The notes below the pieces were generated by a model. That model did no database searches. It saw only the letters and a program-made list of their open reading frames with translations, and was not told the DNA's origin. The position numbers and the translations under genes are program-made. A stretch of DNA of 51,314 bases from an uncultured Clostridia bacterium (GTDB lineage: Bacteria; Bacillota; Clostridia; Christensenellales; UBA1242). The DNA lies in NCBI GenBank assembly GCA_944383375.1, contig CALWPG010000003.1:64339-115652 (forward strand), in the 5' to 3' direction. This document shows positions 8,511-20,100 of the stretch, piece after piece; the first letter of the stretch is position 1, and each line of letters begins with the position of its first letter.

Positions 8511-9380
8511 ATGAACATAGCAATTCTTGCGAGTGGTGGAGATGGCTCGGGTATGAACCTATTTCTCTACCATGTTGTAAAAAAACTGAAAAATCATAAT
8601 ATAACTTTATTTAAAAGTGGTTTTTGTGGGCTTTGCGATGACATAACCTGCGATTTTGACTTGTCCTACATCAAAGAGCACAGAAACGATGGAGGGATAA
8701 TGATAAAAACATCCCGCTGTGAGCAATTTATGACAAAGCAAGGTCAAGATAAGGCAATAAACACGTTAAAAAGACACAAGATTGATGTGGTTATAGTGAT
8801 GGGTGGCAACGGTACCCTCAAAGGTGCAGAAATATTACATCAAAATGGAGTAAAGGTTGTATTCGTCCCTTGTTCAATAGACAACGACGTTTCACCAAGT
8901 GAATATTCTATTGGTTTTGATACCGCTTGCCAAACCTGTGTTGAATACATACAAAAAGTAAATGACACCATGCTTTCTTTTGACAGAGGTTGCGTTTATG
9001 AAGTCATGGGCAGACACTGTGATGCAATCGCGAAAAAGGTTGGGCAACTTGTTGATGCAGATTACGTATACAAAAACACGTCTACTTTAAAGCAATGTGT
9101 ACAAGCCTTAAAAAAATCTAAAAAAAGTGCCCCAATAGTGGTACTGCAAGAAAATGTCACAGATGTTTCGCAACTGTCTAAAAACCTTGAAAGCGAAATA
9201 TCAAAAGAGGTAAAGTTTTGTGTGGTTGGCTACATCCAACGTGGAGGAAAACCTAGCAAAAAAGAAAAGGCATTTGCAAGATTATTCGCAACATGTTCTG
9301 CTGATGCTGTGAATAATGATAGTTCATTTTCTATGTGTGCCGTAAAGAACAATAACGTTACTTGTCTAAATTTGTCGTAA
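8511..9380 (+). CDS. Divergent 6-phosphofructokinase family protein
   Basis: 289 residues, shorter than the ~320 of PfkA. Family motifs are clear: ASGGDGSGMN (ATP loop), PCSIDNDV where the family has PGTIDND (catalytic Asp kept), GFDTA, EVMGRHCD and GYIQRGG. By eye against E. coli PfkA several key positions differ: GGDGS is GGNGT (D103 to N, an Mg-ATP residue), the subunit-bridging R243 is probably K, and H249 is Y; R252 and E222 are kept. The Gly after position 103 suggests ATP rather than pyrophosphate as donor. Whether it still phosphorylates fructose-6-phosphate is uncertain. dnaE-pfkA adjacency is common in Clostridia. The ribosome site is AGGAGAAAGTT before the ATG. It is the last gene of the operon; the next gene has its own promoter. 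Confidence 0.85.
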   Translation: MNIAILASGGDGSGMNLFLYHVVKKLKNHNITLFKSGFCGLCDDITCDFDLSYIKEHRNDGGIMIKTSRCEQFMTKQGQDKAINTLKRHKIDVVIVMGGNGTLKGAEILHQNGVKVVFVPCSIDNDVSPSEYSIGFDTACQTCVEYIQKVNDTMLSFDRGCVYEVMGRHCDAIAKKVGQLVDADYVYKNTSTLKQCVQALKKSKKSAPIVVLQENVTDVSQLSKNLESEISKEVKFCVVGYIQRGGKPSKKEKAFARLFATCSADAVNNDSSFSMCAVKNNNVTCLNLS

Positions 9381-9405
9381 TACATTATTATTTTTCTTTT
9401 TTTGT

Positions 9406-9433
9406 TTGACACTTTTATTAAATCTACTATAAT
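9406..9433 (+). promoter_or_regulatory. Sigma-A promoter for the secreted protein gene
   Basis: TTGACA (9406-9411), a 16-nt spacer and TATAAT (9428-9433). A leader of about 34 nt ends in AAAGGAG upstream of the ATG at 9474. Confidence 0.8.
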
Positions 9434-9473
9434 ATTTTACGAGAATTCATAGTAAAGGACAAAGGAGAAAATT

Positions 9474-10094
9474 ATGAAGAAAAAATTTAAATTGCTATTT
9501 TCAATCGCCACACTTTGTTTTTCAATAGCAATACTTTCTTTTGGAGTTTATGCTGCCTCAACGGTCACTTACACAGCTAGTGGTAATGTTTCTTATGATG
9601 TTAGCAGTGTATTTTGTAAAATAGAAAGTAAAGTTTATTACTGTTCCGGCACAAATAGTGGAATTAGTGATGAACGTAGTCTATATTTTATGTTGATGAG
9701 TTTAAATGGTTGGCAAGAAGTGTCAGGTGGAAGCAACTTAACTTATGACACTGGATTAGATCCAACTGCTGATGATCATGAGGGTGGCACTTTGCCAGAA
9801 ATTGAGTTTGAAAATAGTTCACTCTATAGGATTACTTCCACAATCACCGTATACAAACAGGAAAAATCTATAAAGATTACTCCAACAATAGCGGCAAATC
9901 AGGAAAATGGTGCAACTAATACTCTTTTAACTGCATTTGATAGTGCCAATTCAGGAGCGATAGATGAACCAATAACTGTAAATGCAAGTGCGGCACAACA
10001 AACGGTGACAATAAATTTCTATGTAGCACTTAAAGATGTTACACTAAGTGCCAGTGGAAGTTATACAATAACAATCAATGTCGAACAGGCTTAG
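9474..10094 (+). CDS. Small secreted protein with Sec signal peptide
   Basis: 206 residues. Residues 1-28 are a typical signal peptide: KKK, a hydrophobic core rich in L/F/I, and a probable cleavage at VYA/AS. The mature part is Ser/Thr/Asn-rich and beta-like, with two cysteines (FCKIESKVYYC) that could form a disulfide, and a GTLPEIEFENSSLYRIT segment in the middle. No known domain is recognised; it resembles small exported proteins of unknown function in Clostridia. It is monocistronic: its own consensus promoter, AAAGGAG ribosome site, and a bidirectional terminator beyond the repeat array that follows. Confidence 0.8.
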   Translation: MKKKFKLLFSIATLCFSIAILSFGVYAASTVTYTASGNVSYDVSSVFCKIESKVYYCSGTNSGISDERSLYFMLMSLNGWQEVSGGSNLTYDTGLDPTADDHEGGTLPEIEFENSSLYRITSTITVYKQEKSIKITPTIAANQENGATNTLLTAFDSANSGAIDEPITVNASAAQQTVTINFYVALKDVTLSASGSYTITINVEQA

Positions 10095-10110
10095 TAAACT
10101 AGCAACTTTG

Positions 10111-10205
10111 TCATTTCGAGCATTTGTTCCACATCATTTCGAACATTTGTTTTACGTCATTTCGAATATTTGGTTCACGTCATTTCGAGCGAAGCGAGAA
10201 ATCTC
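10111..10205. repeat. Three 23-bp tandem units ending in a palindromic repeat
   Basis: TCATTTCGA begins units at 10111, 10134 and 10157 (each 23 nt, TCATTTCGA followed by an (A/G)(C/T)ATTTG core), then at 10180 the sequence continues into the standard element GTCATTTCGAGCGAAGCGAG. The units diverge slightly from each other. They look like local amplification of one arm of the interspersed repeat. Confidence 0.75.
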
Positions 10206-10221
10206 TTCAAAATTACGCAAC

Positions 10222-10252
10222 AAAAAAAACCACACAATGCTGTGTGGTTTTT
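10222..10252. terminator. Bidirectional intrinsic terminator
   Basis: AAAACCACACA / TGTGTGGTTTT stem with loop ATGC, with an A-run on the left and a T-run on the right. It can end transcription of the secreted-protein gene (+) and of the tRNA-Ala (-). Confidence 0.85.
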
Positions 10253-10256
10253 ATCG

Positions 10257-10333
10257 TGGTGGAGATTATCGGAATCGAACCGATGACCTCCTGCTTGCAA
10301 GGCAGGCGCTCTAGCCAGCTGAGCTAAACCCCC
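10257..10333 (-). tRNA. tRNA-Ala (anticodon TGC)
   Basis: Minus-strand cloverleaf of 77 nt including an encoded CCA. The acceptor GGGGGTT pairs with AATCTCC (two G-T wobbles), the D-arm is GCTCAGCTGG...GAGC, the anticodon loop CTTGCAA carries TGC, and the T-arm contains GGTTCGATTCC. The flanks show a promoter (TTGACA at 10370-10375, TATTAT at 10346-10351) and a terminator. It is oriented away from the 23S unit and not part of it. Confidence 0.95.
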
Positions 10334-10345
10334 AAACGCTTAAGT

Positions 10346-10375
10346 ATAATAACATCAATAAAATGTCTTTGTCAA
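10346..10375 (-). promoter_or_regulatory. Promoter for tRNA-Ala
   Basis: On the minus strand TTGACA (10370-10375), an 18-nt spacer and TATTAT (10346-10351), placing the start a few bases upstream of the tRNA 5' end. Confidence 0.65.
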
Positions 10376-10443
10376 TATTTTTTTTGAGTTTTGTCAAAAA
10401 AAATAGAAACATCACGTTTTCCGTCCTCTTGCTAGTAGCAATA

Positions 10444-10472
10444 TTGACTTTAAAGATATATTGTGGTAATAT
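10444..10472 (+). promoter_or_regulatory. Promoter for the WG-repeat protein
   Basis: TTGACT (10444-10449), a 17-nt spacer and TAATAT (10467-10472), upstream of a GAGGAG ribosome site. Confidence 0.65.
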
Positions 10473-10490
10473 ATCGCCGAGGAGCATTAA

Positions 10491-11393
10491 GTGCAAAAAC
10501 AGCAGTATCCAAAACCTATACAATTAAAACACAATAGATGGACTTATCAAAATCCAGACAAAACTCTTTGGACAGAAATTTATGGAAAAAAGGCAATTTT
10601 TTATGATGCATGGAATTTTGAAGATGGGTTTGCTGTGGTTAGGCTAAAAGACGGCTGGACCTTTGTAGATGTCGCTTGTAACCTTTGGAAACAAAGATTT
10701 GAACATCTGAGAAATTTTAGGGAAGGGCTGGCATGCGTAAAGCCATACCTTAAAAGTTATACATTTATGGATGCTAATGGTAATTTTTGGAAAAAGTCTT
10801 TTCAATTGGTCAGTGACTTTCATGAGGGTTTGTCTGGTGTGATGATGGATGATGGCTGGACTTTCGTGGATAAAGATAGCAATATTTGGAAACAAAGATA
10901 CAAATTTGTTTACCCATTTTGCGAGGGAATGGCTAGTGTACAACTAAAAGATGGTTTTTATACCTTTGTGGATAAAAGTGGTTATCAGTGGGACTGCAAG
11001 TTTTGTTCCTCAACAAGTTTTAATAAAGGTCTTGCAATCGTAAATAGAGAATTTGATGTAAGACCGAAATATATAGATAAATATCAAAATTTTTGGGATA
11101 GACATCAGGCAGATATCTTTTATGATATATATGATAGGCCAGAGGTGATTTTTGAACTAGATAGTAATATTGTCAATGATAAAAAATTTTTTAGAACTGC
11201 ACTGAGTGTGATCAAGCAAAAAATTAATGATATGCAAAAGGACCATTCGGAAAAAGAAGTTACTAAGTATAAGGAAACATTAAATAAAGATTTACAACTA
11301 ATGTTTTCAAACATTATTGAAGAGATTCGTCAAGATATTAGTCTCTACAAAAGCCTACATGTTTTAGATGAAGATAAGTCAAAAGATATTTGA
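10491..11393 (+). CDS. WG-repeat protein
   Basis: 300 residues with no signal peptide. Residues about 15-205 are built of five or so ~33-residue repeats of the WG (KWG) type, each with an aromatic-Gly-aromatic core: GWTFVDVACNLWKQRFEHL, then SYTFMDANGNFWKKSF, GWTFVDKDSNIWKQRY and FYTFVDKSGYQWDCKF, separated by F.EG(L/M)A.V linkers. Residues 205-300 are charged and helical. WG repeats form a beta-propeller-like scaffold and are often protein-binding; the partner here is unknown. The start is GTG, supported by GAGGAG 6 nt upstream. It is monocistronic, with its own promoter and terminator. Confidence 0.85.
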   Translation: MQKQQYPKPIQLKHNRWTYQNPDKTLWTEIYGKKAIFYDAWNFEDGFAVVRLKDGWTFVDVACNLWKQRFEHLRNFREGLACVKPYLKSYTFMDANGNFWKKSFQLVSDFHEGLSGVMMDDGWTFVDKDSNIWKQRYKFVYPFCEGMASVQLKDGFYTFVDKSGYQWDCKFCSSTSFNKGLAIVNREFDVRPKYIDKYQNFWDRHQADIFYDIYDRPEVIFELDSNIVNDKKFFRTALSVIKQKINDMQKDHSEKEVTKYKETLNKDLQLMFSNIIEEIRQDISLYKSLHVLDEDKSKDI

Positions 11394-11423
11394 TAACATT
11401 TTAAAATCAATTAAAAAGATATG

Positions 11424-11462
11424 TAAACAAAGGCCTAAAATTAACGTGGTCTTTGTTTTTTA
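11424..11462 (+). terminator. Intrinsic terminator after the WG-repeat gene
   Basis: AAACAAAGGCC (from 11425) pairs with GGTCTTTGTTT (one G-T pair) and runs into six Ts. Confidence 0.75.
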
Positions 11463-11601
11463 TTAAAAAATTTAGCTATAAATATTATCAAAATTAGGTC
11501 GAAAACCCACAAAAACATCATACTACGCACCACGTGTTTACGAAAAGTTAAAAAAAGTACGAAAAAAGTGAAAAATTATTGAAATTTTTTGAAAAAAGTT
11601 G

Positions 11602-11631
11602 TTGACATACCATTTTTAGGTGTGCTAATAT
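11602..11631 (+). promoter_or_regulatory. Promoter of the 23S-5S rRNA unit
   Basis: TTGACA (11602-11607), an 18-nt spacer and TAATAT (11626-11631), about 200 nt before the 23S. Its presence shows that the 23S is transcribed on its own and not from a 16S promoter. The gene-free stretch 11394-11831 holds the preceding terminator, this promoter and the rRNA leader; upstream of the promoter the sequence is only AT-rich. Confidence 0.75.
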
Positions 11632-11637
11632 TGCGAT

Positions 11638-11723
11638 GTTGCAACCCCCTAGTGGTGTGTTTGCAACGTGGAACACATGTTTCCACCAGTACCTTGACAA
11701 CTGCATAATTAATTCAAATATCA
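11638..11723 (+). other. rRNA leader: hairpins and 5' half of the 23S processing stem
   Basis: GTTGCAA/TTGCAAC and GTGGAA/TTCCAC hairpins (11638-11687) are followed by 11688-11723, starting AGTACCTTGACAACTGCATA, which is complementary to 14810-14843 downstream of the 23S. The pairing is about 33 bp with G-U pairs and one bulge. This is the expected RNase III-type stem that excises pre-23S rRNA. Confidence 0.8.
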
Positions 11724-11831
11724 GTAATTTAAATTACGAGTAAATGTAATATGCATAAAACAAATTACAATTTGCGTTGAGTAGATTAACAAAGCAAAAA
11801 TGCTGAGAATCAATCGTATATACCTAAGATT

Positions 11832-14760
<2,929 letters not shown>

Positions 14761-14809
14761 AGATTTTGTTTGACAAAATCTATACAATTTGGTATATACA
14801 ATTAAGCTC

Positions 14810-14843
14810 AATATTTGAGTGATTATGCAGTTGTCAGGGTACT
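14810..14843 (+). other. 3' half of the 23S processing stem
   Basis: ATATTTGAGTGATTATGCAG and the following TTGTCAGGGTACT pair with the leader segment at 11688-11723. Just before it, AGATTTTGT/ACAAAATCT (14761-14781) forms a perfect 9-bp hairpin at the 23S 3' end. Confidence 0.8.
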
Positions 14844-14890
14844 GACTATATTAAATAGATATTTCGTGGCATAAGCCATTAAATATACCA

Positions 14891-15009
14891 TTTCTGGTGA
14901 CATTAGAGAGAAGGTTCACCTGTTCTCATCCCGAACACAGAAGTTAAGCTTCTCATCGCCGAAAATACTTGGCTGGAGACGGCCTGGAAAGATAGGACAT
15001 TGCCAGAAA
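14891..15009 (+). rRNA. 5S ribosomal RNA
   Basis: About 119 nt. The ends TTTCTGG and CCAGAAA pair. The conserved core CTCATCCCGAACACAGAAGT, the stem GTTAAGCTTCTCATCGCCGA and the loop-E region GGAAAGATAGGAC are recognisable. It lies about 130 nt after the 23S in the same unit. Confidence 0.95.
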
Positions 15010-15012
15010 ACT

Positions 15013-15041
15013 AAAAAATCCCGCTTTGGCGGGTTTTTTTT
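15013..15041 (+). terminator. First terminator of the rRNA unit
   Basis: CCCGC-TTTG-GCGGG stem followed by eight Ts, directly after the 5S. Confidence 0.92.
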
Positions 15042-15049
15042 AGTTTTGG

Positions 15050-15077
15050 CACAGTTATTCACAACTGTGTTTTTTTG
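15050..15077 (+). terminator. Second, back-up terminator of the rRNA unit
   Basis: CACAGTT/AACTGTG stem with a short loop and a run of eight Ts, 9 nt after the first terminator. From here to 15165 I see no feature. Confidence 0.75.
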
Positions 15078-15165
15078 CTTCGCAAAATGGACAACGTCCT
15101 TTTAGACTGGGGCAAAAACTGCGCTTTCGTCACATTTTTCCACTTTTCGGTTATTCAACACTTGT

Positions 15166-15192
15166 GTCATTCCAAGCGAATGCGAGGAATCT
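15166..15192. repeat. Partial interspersed repeat
   Basis: GTCATTCCAAGCGAATGCGA followed by GGAATCT: one arm of the family only. Confidence 0.65.
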
Positions 15193-15222
15193 TAAAAATT
15201 AAAGAGAATTGCCCAGTTGAAT

Positions 15223-15249
15223 AAAAAAAAGACGATTTAACGTCTTTTT
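15223..15249. terminator. Bidirectional terminator
   Basis: AAAAAGACG / CGTCTTTTT stem with loop ATTTAA, flanked by A and T runs. It overlaps the stop codon of the minus-strand gene. Confidence 0.75.
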
Positions 15250-15493
15250 ATGCAAAGAATTTTGGTCTTCCGAAAATAATTGTGCTGATAAGGTCCACAA
15301 GCCAGCAAATGACTGAGCCAGGTATAATCCACAACACACCAACCAGGATTGTGAGAGCTTTACCTTCTGCAGCGCCCTTAACTATACGGTAAATTGCCCA
15401 TACGATGTCAAGAACTGGTATGCAGAGAATAAGTTTAACAATCCAAGGCAAATTATCCATAGCCGCAACAAATCCATTTTTCTTTCCTGCCAT
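15248..15493 (-). CDS. Small membrane protein of unknown function
   Basis: 81 residues from the ATG at 15493, chosen because GGAGG lies 7 nt upstream of it and a TATAAT (15513-15518) just before that; the longer in-frame extension would run through the promoter. Two hydrophobic segments are visible: about 17-38 (LPWIVKLILCIPVLDIVWAI) and about 50-74 (ILVGVLWIIPGSVICWLVDL), each with internal proline, so two transmembrane helices are likely, with a charged N-terminus (AGKKNG) and C-terminus (GRPKFFA). The pattern looks like a small conserved membrane protein of Clostridia; I know no function. Monocistronic. Confidence 0.75.
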   Translation of the reverse strand: MAGKKNGFVAAMDNLPWIVKLILCIPVLDIVWAIYRIVKGAAEGKALTILVGVLWIIPGSVICWLVDLISTIIFGRPKFFA

Positions 15494-15512
15494 AATAATC
15501 CTCCTAATTTCT

Positions 15513-15518
15513 ATTATA
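15513..15518 (-). promoter_or_regulatory. -10 element of the small membrane protein gene
   Basis: TATAAT on the minus strand, about 13 nt before the GGAGG/ATG start region; no clear -35 was identified. Confidence 0.5.
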
Positions 15519-15632
15519 CATATTTTATAGAATTTATCAAATAATTTCGACAATTATTGTCTTTTGTTTTACTTTGAAAAATTTATTTGCATACTTATTA
15601 ATACTAAGTTATAATGATTTTTAGAACAAAAA

Positions 15633-16481
15633 ATGAAAAAATATGTGTTGGCTTGTCAAAAACAAGAAAAAATTTTAAAATTTCTTCAAAATAATTTAAA
15701 GGGATATTCGTATTCCAACTTTTTGCGAGCACTAAGACAGAAGGATATTGTGGTCAACGGTGAAAGGATATCTTCAAACATTACCATAAGCATTAATGAC
15801 TCAGTGGAGATTTATTTACCAGAGAGGAAAAATGTGCTTGATATCTTTTATGAAGATGACAACATTATAATTTTCAACAAACCCAAAAAAGTCGAGGTAG
15901 TAGACGGTGATTTCAATTTGTCTCAACAATATGAAAGTCAATTTGGTAAAAAAATTTATGCTGTTCACAGATTGGATGCAAATACCACCGGACTGGTCAT
16001 TTTTGCAAAAAGTGAAGAAATTTTATCTAGGTTAATAGAGCAATTTAAAAAACACAATGTCGACAAATATTACCTAGCAGTAGTTTTTGGTAAGCCTAAA
16101 GATTGTGAAGTTTTTGAAGATTATCTCGTAAAATATGATAAATTTGTAAAAATATTTGATAAAAAGGTGAAAAATTCTCAAAAAATCATCACCAAGTACA
16201 AAAAAATAAAAGATCAAGGCGAATTATCTTTATTGGAAGTTGAAATACAAAATGGAAAAATGCACCAAATCAGAGCACATTTGGCTTTTCATAATCTTCC
16301 AATTCTTGGAGATGAGAAGTATGGTGACAGCAAATTAAATAAAATATATAAACAATCCTCACAATGTTTGCAGTCATACAAAATTGAATTTAACGTTGAT
16401 GACAAAAAGCTTTCTTACTTAAATAACATTAGTTTTGAACTGAAAAAGCAGTTGGACATTCAAAACATCTCAAAGATTTAG
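15633..16481 (+). CDS. RluA-family 23S rRNA/tRNA pseudouridine synthase
   Basis: 282 residues. Residues 1-75 are an S4 RNA-binding domain (SNFLRALRQKDIVVNGERI), followed by the RluA/RluD catalytic domain: the signature HRLDANTTGLVIFAK (about 113) holds the catalytic Asp, and the C-terminal GKMHQIRAHLAF and GDEKYGDSKL motifs are present. It isomerises uridine to pseudouridine in structured RNA; the target base cannot be told from sequence. The S4 domain and size fit the RluD/YlyB/YjbO group. There is no Shine-Dalgarno: TATAAT (15610-15615) with a TTGCAT -35 (15587-15592) would give a leader of only ~11 nt, so initiation is likely independent of the anti-SD. Confidence 0.9.
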   Translation: MKKYVLACQKQEKILKFLQNNLKGYSYSNFLRALRQKDIVVNGERISSNITISINDSVEIYLPERKNVLDIFYEDDNIIIFNKPKKVEVVDGDFNLSQQYESQFGKKIYAVHRLDANTTGLVIFAKSEEILSRLIEQFKKHNVDKYYLAVVFGKPKDCEVFEDYLVKYDKFVKIFDKKVKNSQKIITKYKKIKDQGELSLLEVEIQNGKMHQIRAHLAFHNLPILGDEKYGDSKLNKIYKQSSQCLQSYKIEFNVDDKKLSYLNNISFELKKQLDIQNISKI

Positions 16482-16528
16482 GGTACATCAAAATGACATG
16501 GTGTAGTGTCATTTCTCTAACACCCTCT

Positions 16529-16552
16529 GTCATTTCGAGCGAAGTGAGAAAA
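16529..16552. repeat. Partial interspersed repeat
   Basis: GTCATTTCGAGCGAAGTGAG, with a second truncated GTCATTTC at 16508. Confidence 0.7.
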
Positions 16553-16562
16553 CTTGTTGGTT

Positions 16563-16592
16563 TTAACATAATTTGTCTCAGTTGCATATAAC
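16563..16592 (+). promoter_or_regulatory. Promoter giving a leaderless mRNA with GTG start
   Basis: TTAACA (16563-16568), an 18-nt spacer and TATAAC (16587-16592), then exactly 6 nt to the GTG at 16599. Confidence 0.6.
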
Positions 16593-16598
16593 CAAAAT

Positions 16599-17048
16599 GT
16601 GAACAACTACTACATTTCTCTGTTAAAAAAGACATATTACGGCGAGGCTGGAGAAGTCTTTAATTCGTTGATGTTTTGCAGTTTTGCATGCACACTTTCA
16701 ACTTTCGAAAATCAATTTAGTCAAATTTTTTATGAGATCTTAAGCGATGAACAAAAACATCAAATACTACTGGGGGAATGCATTGCAAAACTTGGGGGCG
16801 ATTTGGATTATGAAAATTTTGATACTGTGTGTGGTAATTTGATTTTTACAAAAAATATACAAAAAATGCTGGAATATAGCATAAAAATTAAGGAAAAATC
16901 TATAATTAATTACAAAATTATTCTTGCAAAAATAATGGAAAAAAATGTAAAAAATACAGTAAAAAATATTTTAGCGGACGAACAAAGGCATTTATTGTTA
17001 TTAAAAAGCATGTTGGAAAATTATAATTTGGTGGAGGAAAATAAATAA
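16599..17048 (+). CDS. Ferritin-like / rubrerythrin-type protein
   Basis: 149 residues, all-helical. Two metal-ligand patterns of the ferritin-like fold are visible: GEAGEVFNSLMFCSFA with a following SDEQKHQILLGE (about 49-60), and ADEQRHLLLL near the C-terminus (about 127); glutamate plus ExxH-like pairs are the di-iron ligands in this family. It could be a small di-metal oxidase, peroxidase or iron-handling protein; there is no rubredoxin-like CxxC tail. The start is GTG: the overlapping ATG two bases earlier hits a stop at once, and the -10 element sits 6 nt before the GTG. It is likely expressed alone. Confidence 0.75.
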   Translation: MNNYYISLLKKTYYGEAGEVFNSLMFCSFACTLSTFENQFSQIFYEILSDEQKHQILLGECIAKLGGDLDYENFDTVCGNLIFTKNIQKMLEYSIKIKEKSIINYKIILAKIMEKNVKNTVKNILADEQRHLLLLKSMLENYNLVEENK

Positions 17049-17182
17049 AAAAAATTGCCTTGAAATGAAAATTTGATAAATTTTAGAGCAGGTATATTTC
17101 TATAATAAATATTTATGCTCAATTCGTTTGATAAAATTATAAAAAAAGTGTTAGAATAAATCGAAAAGTGTAGGAGATGTGT

Positions 17183-20100
17183 ATGAAAAAATTCACTCAT
17201 TACATATTGTCGATTTTTTGTATTCTAACAGCAGTAACATTTTTTGCGTGCAACGAACCAAAAAGTTTGAAATTTGAAAATAATTACATTGAAATGTCAA
17301 TCGGTGATGATTTTGACATTTCTTCTATTTTACAGGTGGAAAATATTGATAGGCAAGATGTGTCATACACAGTTTACGACAGTTCAATAATTTCTCTCGA
17401 GGGGACAACCATAACTGCACTTTCTGCGGGAAAAACTTTTGTCGAGGCAAGTTTTGAAAACAACGTTGCAAATCTTGAAGTAAATGTCATAGGCGAGAGC
17501 ATACAGGCGCCAACTGTAAATGGTCTTACTTACAACACTAATTCAAAGACAGTTGTTTGGGACAATGCACTTATCAAAACACAAAACTCCTTGCTTATAG
17601 CAAATTCATACACAGTAAAAATTGATGATGGAGAAAGCAGTGAAGAATTTGTCACATACACAAATTCATATGCCTTCAACACAAATGGTGAATATTCTAT
17701 TTCAGTGAAAGTCAATGATTTTATCTCAAATGGTCACATAGTCTACAAAGGTTCAGCATATTGCTCACCAATTGAGGTAGAGATTTTGCCAAGTCCAACT
17801 TCAGTTGTCTTTGATGATTTGACTTCAACACTATCGTGGTCATACGACAATACAGATGCTCAATTCAAGGTGATTGTCAACGGACTTGAAAGTGAGATAA
17901 TTTCTCAGACAAGTTACAAGCTCGACCTAACGGGACAAAACATAAATAGTCAAACAATCTATGATGTAAGTGTAGTAAGTACTAAACAAAATAGTGATGA
18001 TAAAATTTTAGTTGAAGGCTCAAGTGGAGTAAAAACTTATACAAGACTTTATGCGCCAACTCTTGAGATTCAAAACGGTATTGTGGTTTGGGATAATTCT
18101 CAAACTGGAAATTTCCATTACGAACTCACGTGGACTGACACCACTGGCAACAAAAATTCACAAACGGTTAGTGGTGGAAGTTTTGCACTTGATAACATTC
18201 CAGCGGGAGTATATTCCATTTCTATCAGCGCCATAAGTGACGATGAAGCTTTTCTTTCCAGCAAAAACACAAGTGAAATAACACAAGTTGAAAAACTTTC
18301 CATTCCAGTCATCAACTTTGATCCTGTAACTAGACAAATTTCAGTTGTTGATCACGAAGATAGAAATATAAAACTTGCCATTACTTTCGCAGGTCAAACT
18401 GAAAATGTCACACTTGTAGATGGGGTTTACACTTTTGACAAGACACAGGCTGGGCAATATCAAATTGTCGCATATCAAGAAGCTCGTGAAAATGAAAATA
18501 AATTGAACAGTGATGCTTCAACGCCTTTAAACATCATCCAACTTGCCGGTGTGGATTTAGCTAGTGTTATTCAAAAGGTTGAAAATGGAAAATATTATAT
18601 AGATTTTGACAGAGATGATGAAAATACTTATGCCTTGTCATACATTGATGGTGATCAAGAATTTGCCCTTAATCAATCACAGGATAAGTCCTATGCAGTT
18701 GTAGACGAAGTGTTTGATGAAGTCAAAGAGTATCCAATCGTCATCACCGAATCAAGAGATAACAGCACAGGAAATACTTACTATTTGCCTTCAAAGACCA
18801 CTGTGTATGTTGAACGTCAAGCAAATTTAACACTCAGTGGAAATCCACAGACCCAGCCTACAGTAATCAGCTGGCAAGTACTTGGGTATGCCAGCGAATA
18901 TGAGTATTACATCACAAAAAACGGCGAAAATTTTGCAAGTGGTACAACCAAACTTACAAATTTGGAACTTCCAACTTTGGAATATGGCAATTATATAGTA
19001 TACGTCAAAGCAAAAGGTGCAAATGTCGCTGGAAAATTGTATTTGGACAGCCTTTCATATGCGGAGCTAGCTTTTGATGTTGTTATGACACTGGATGCAC
19101 CTGTTGTAGAATTTGACAGAGAAACACATATCGTAACAATTCACAAAGTTGCAAATGCTACAAGTTATTATATTTCATTAAACGAAACACAAAAACAAGC
19201 ACAGGACAATGGCGAAACACTCACATTAAACTTGACAAATGAATTGTCTAATGCCGGATCGTATATCTTGAAAGTTTTGGCACAAAATGAAAATGCCTTA
19301 ATTTTAGACAGCAGTGAAAGTACTTTAAACATTGTAAAACTTCAAGCGCCTCAAACATATACAATTTCACCTAACGGGACGATAAGTGTGGAGATTAATG
19401 GAAATGAACAATACTTATCTCCATCAAGATATGAGATTTGGGTTGGTGAACAAATGACAAATCTCATAGGCCAAGAAAATGAATATGTTGTGAAAGGTAA
19501 ATTCGTATCCACCGATCAACAAGTTGAAAATACATATTATCTTGACAGTGATTTTACTGAGTTCACTGTAAAGAGATTGTCATCACCTTCAAACCTCGTG
19601 CTTAAAAACGTAAATCTCTCTTGGGATACTTGTGATAATGAGAATTTTGAATATTTGATTACCTTTACACAAGATGAACTTACGCAACTGTACACCACCA
19701 GTAGCAGCGACGTCAATGTGATGCAAGCGCTTATCGGTTCACATATAAATACTCACGAAGATTTTTATGCAAATGTCACATATTCTTTCAAAGGTCAAAG
19801 TTTTGATGTCGAAGAGAATTTAGTTGTCGATTACACCAGTCAGCCAAGTGAAGATGTATTAATTCATAGACTTTCTTCAGACATAAATGTATCTGTAACA
19901 GAAGATCAGGGACAGGTTACCATGAGTTGGGATCAAAGCGAAATAGATGGAACAATCTACGAAATAATGTTTGATTCCGACACCATTTCAAGACAAACTC
20001 AAAACTCTATAGACATCACACAATATGTTTCCACTCCGGGAGTACATAGTTTTATATTGCAAGCCTCATGTGACGGTTATGTGACTTCGGATTATATTAC

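Noticed and set aside
10111-10205. CRISPR array
   Set aside because: The 23-nt units are contiguous with no spacers, degenerate, and part of a repeat family found elsewhere; no cas genes are present.
10078-10327. Two overlapping + strand reading frames
   Set aside because: They run through the repeat array, terminator and antisense of tRNA-Ala.
11394-11831. Hidden 16S or tRNA upstream of the 23S
   Set aside because: The 438-base gap is too short for 16S, and no cloverleaf or conserved 16S segment is visible; only promoter, leader hairpins and processing stem.
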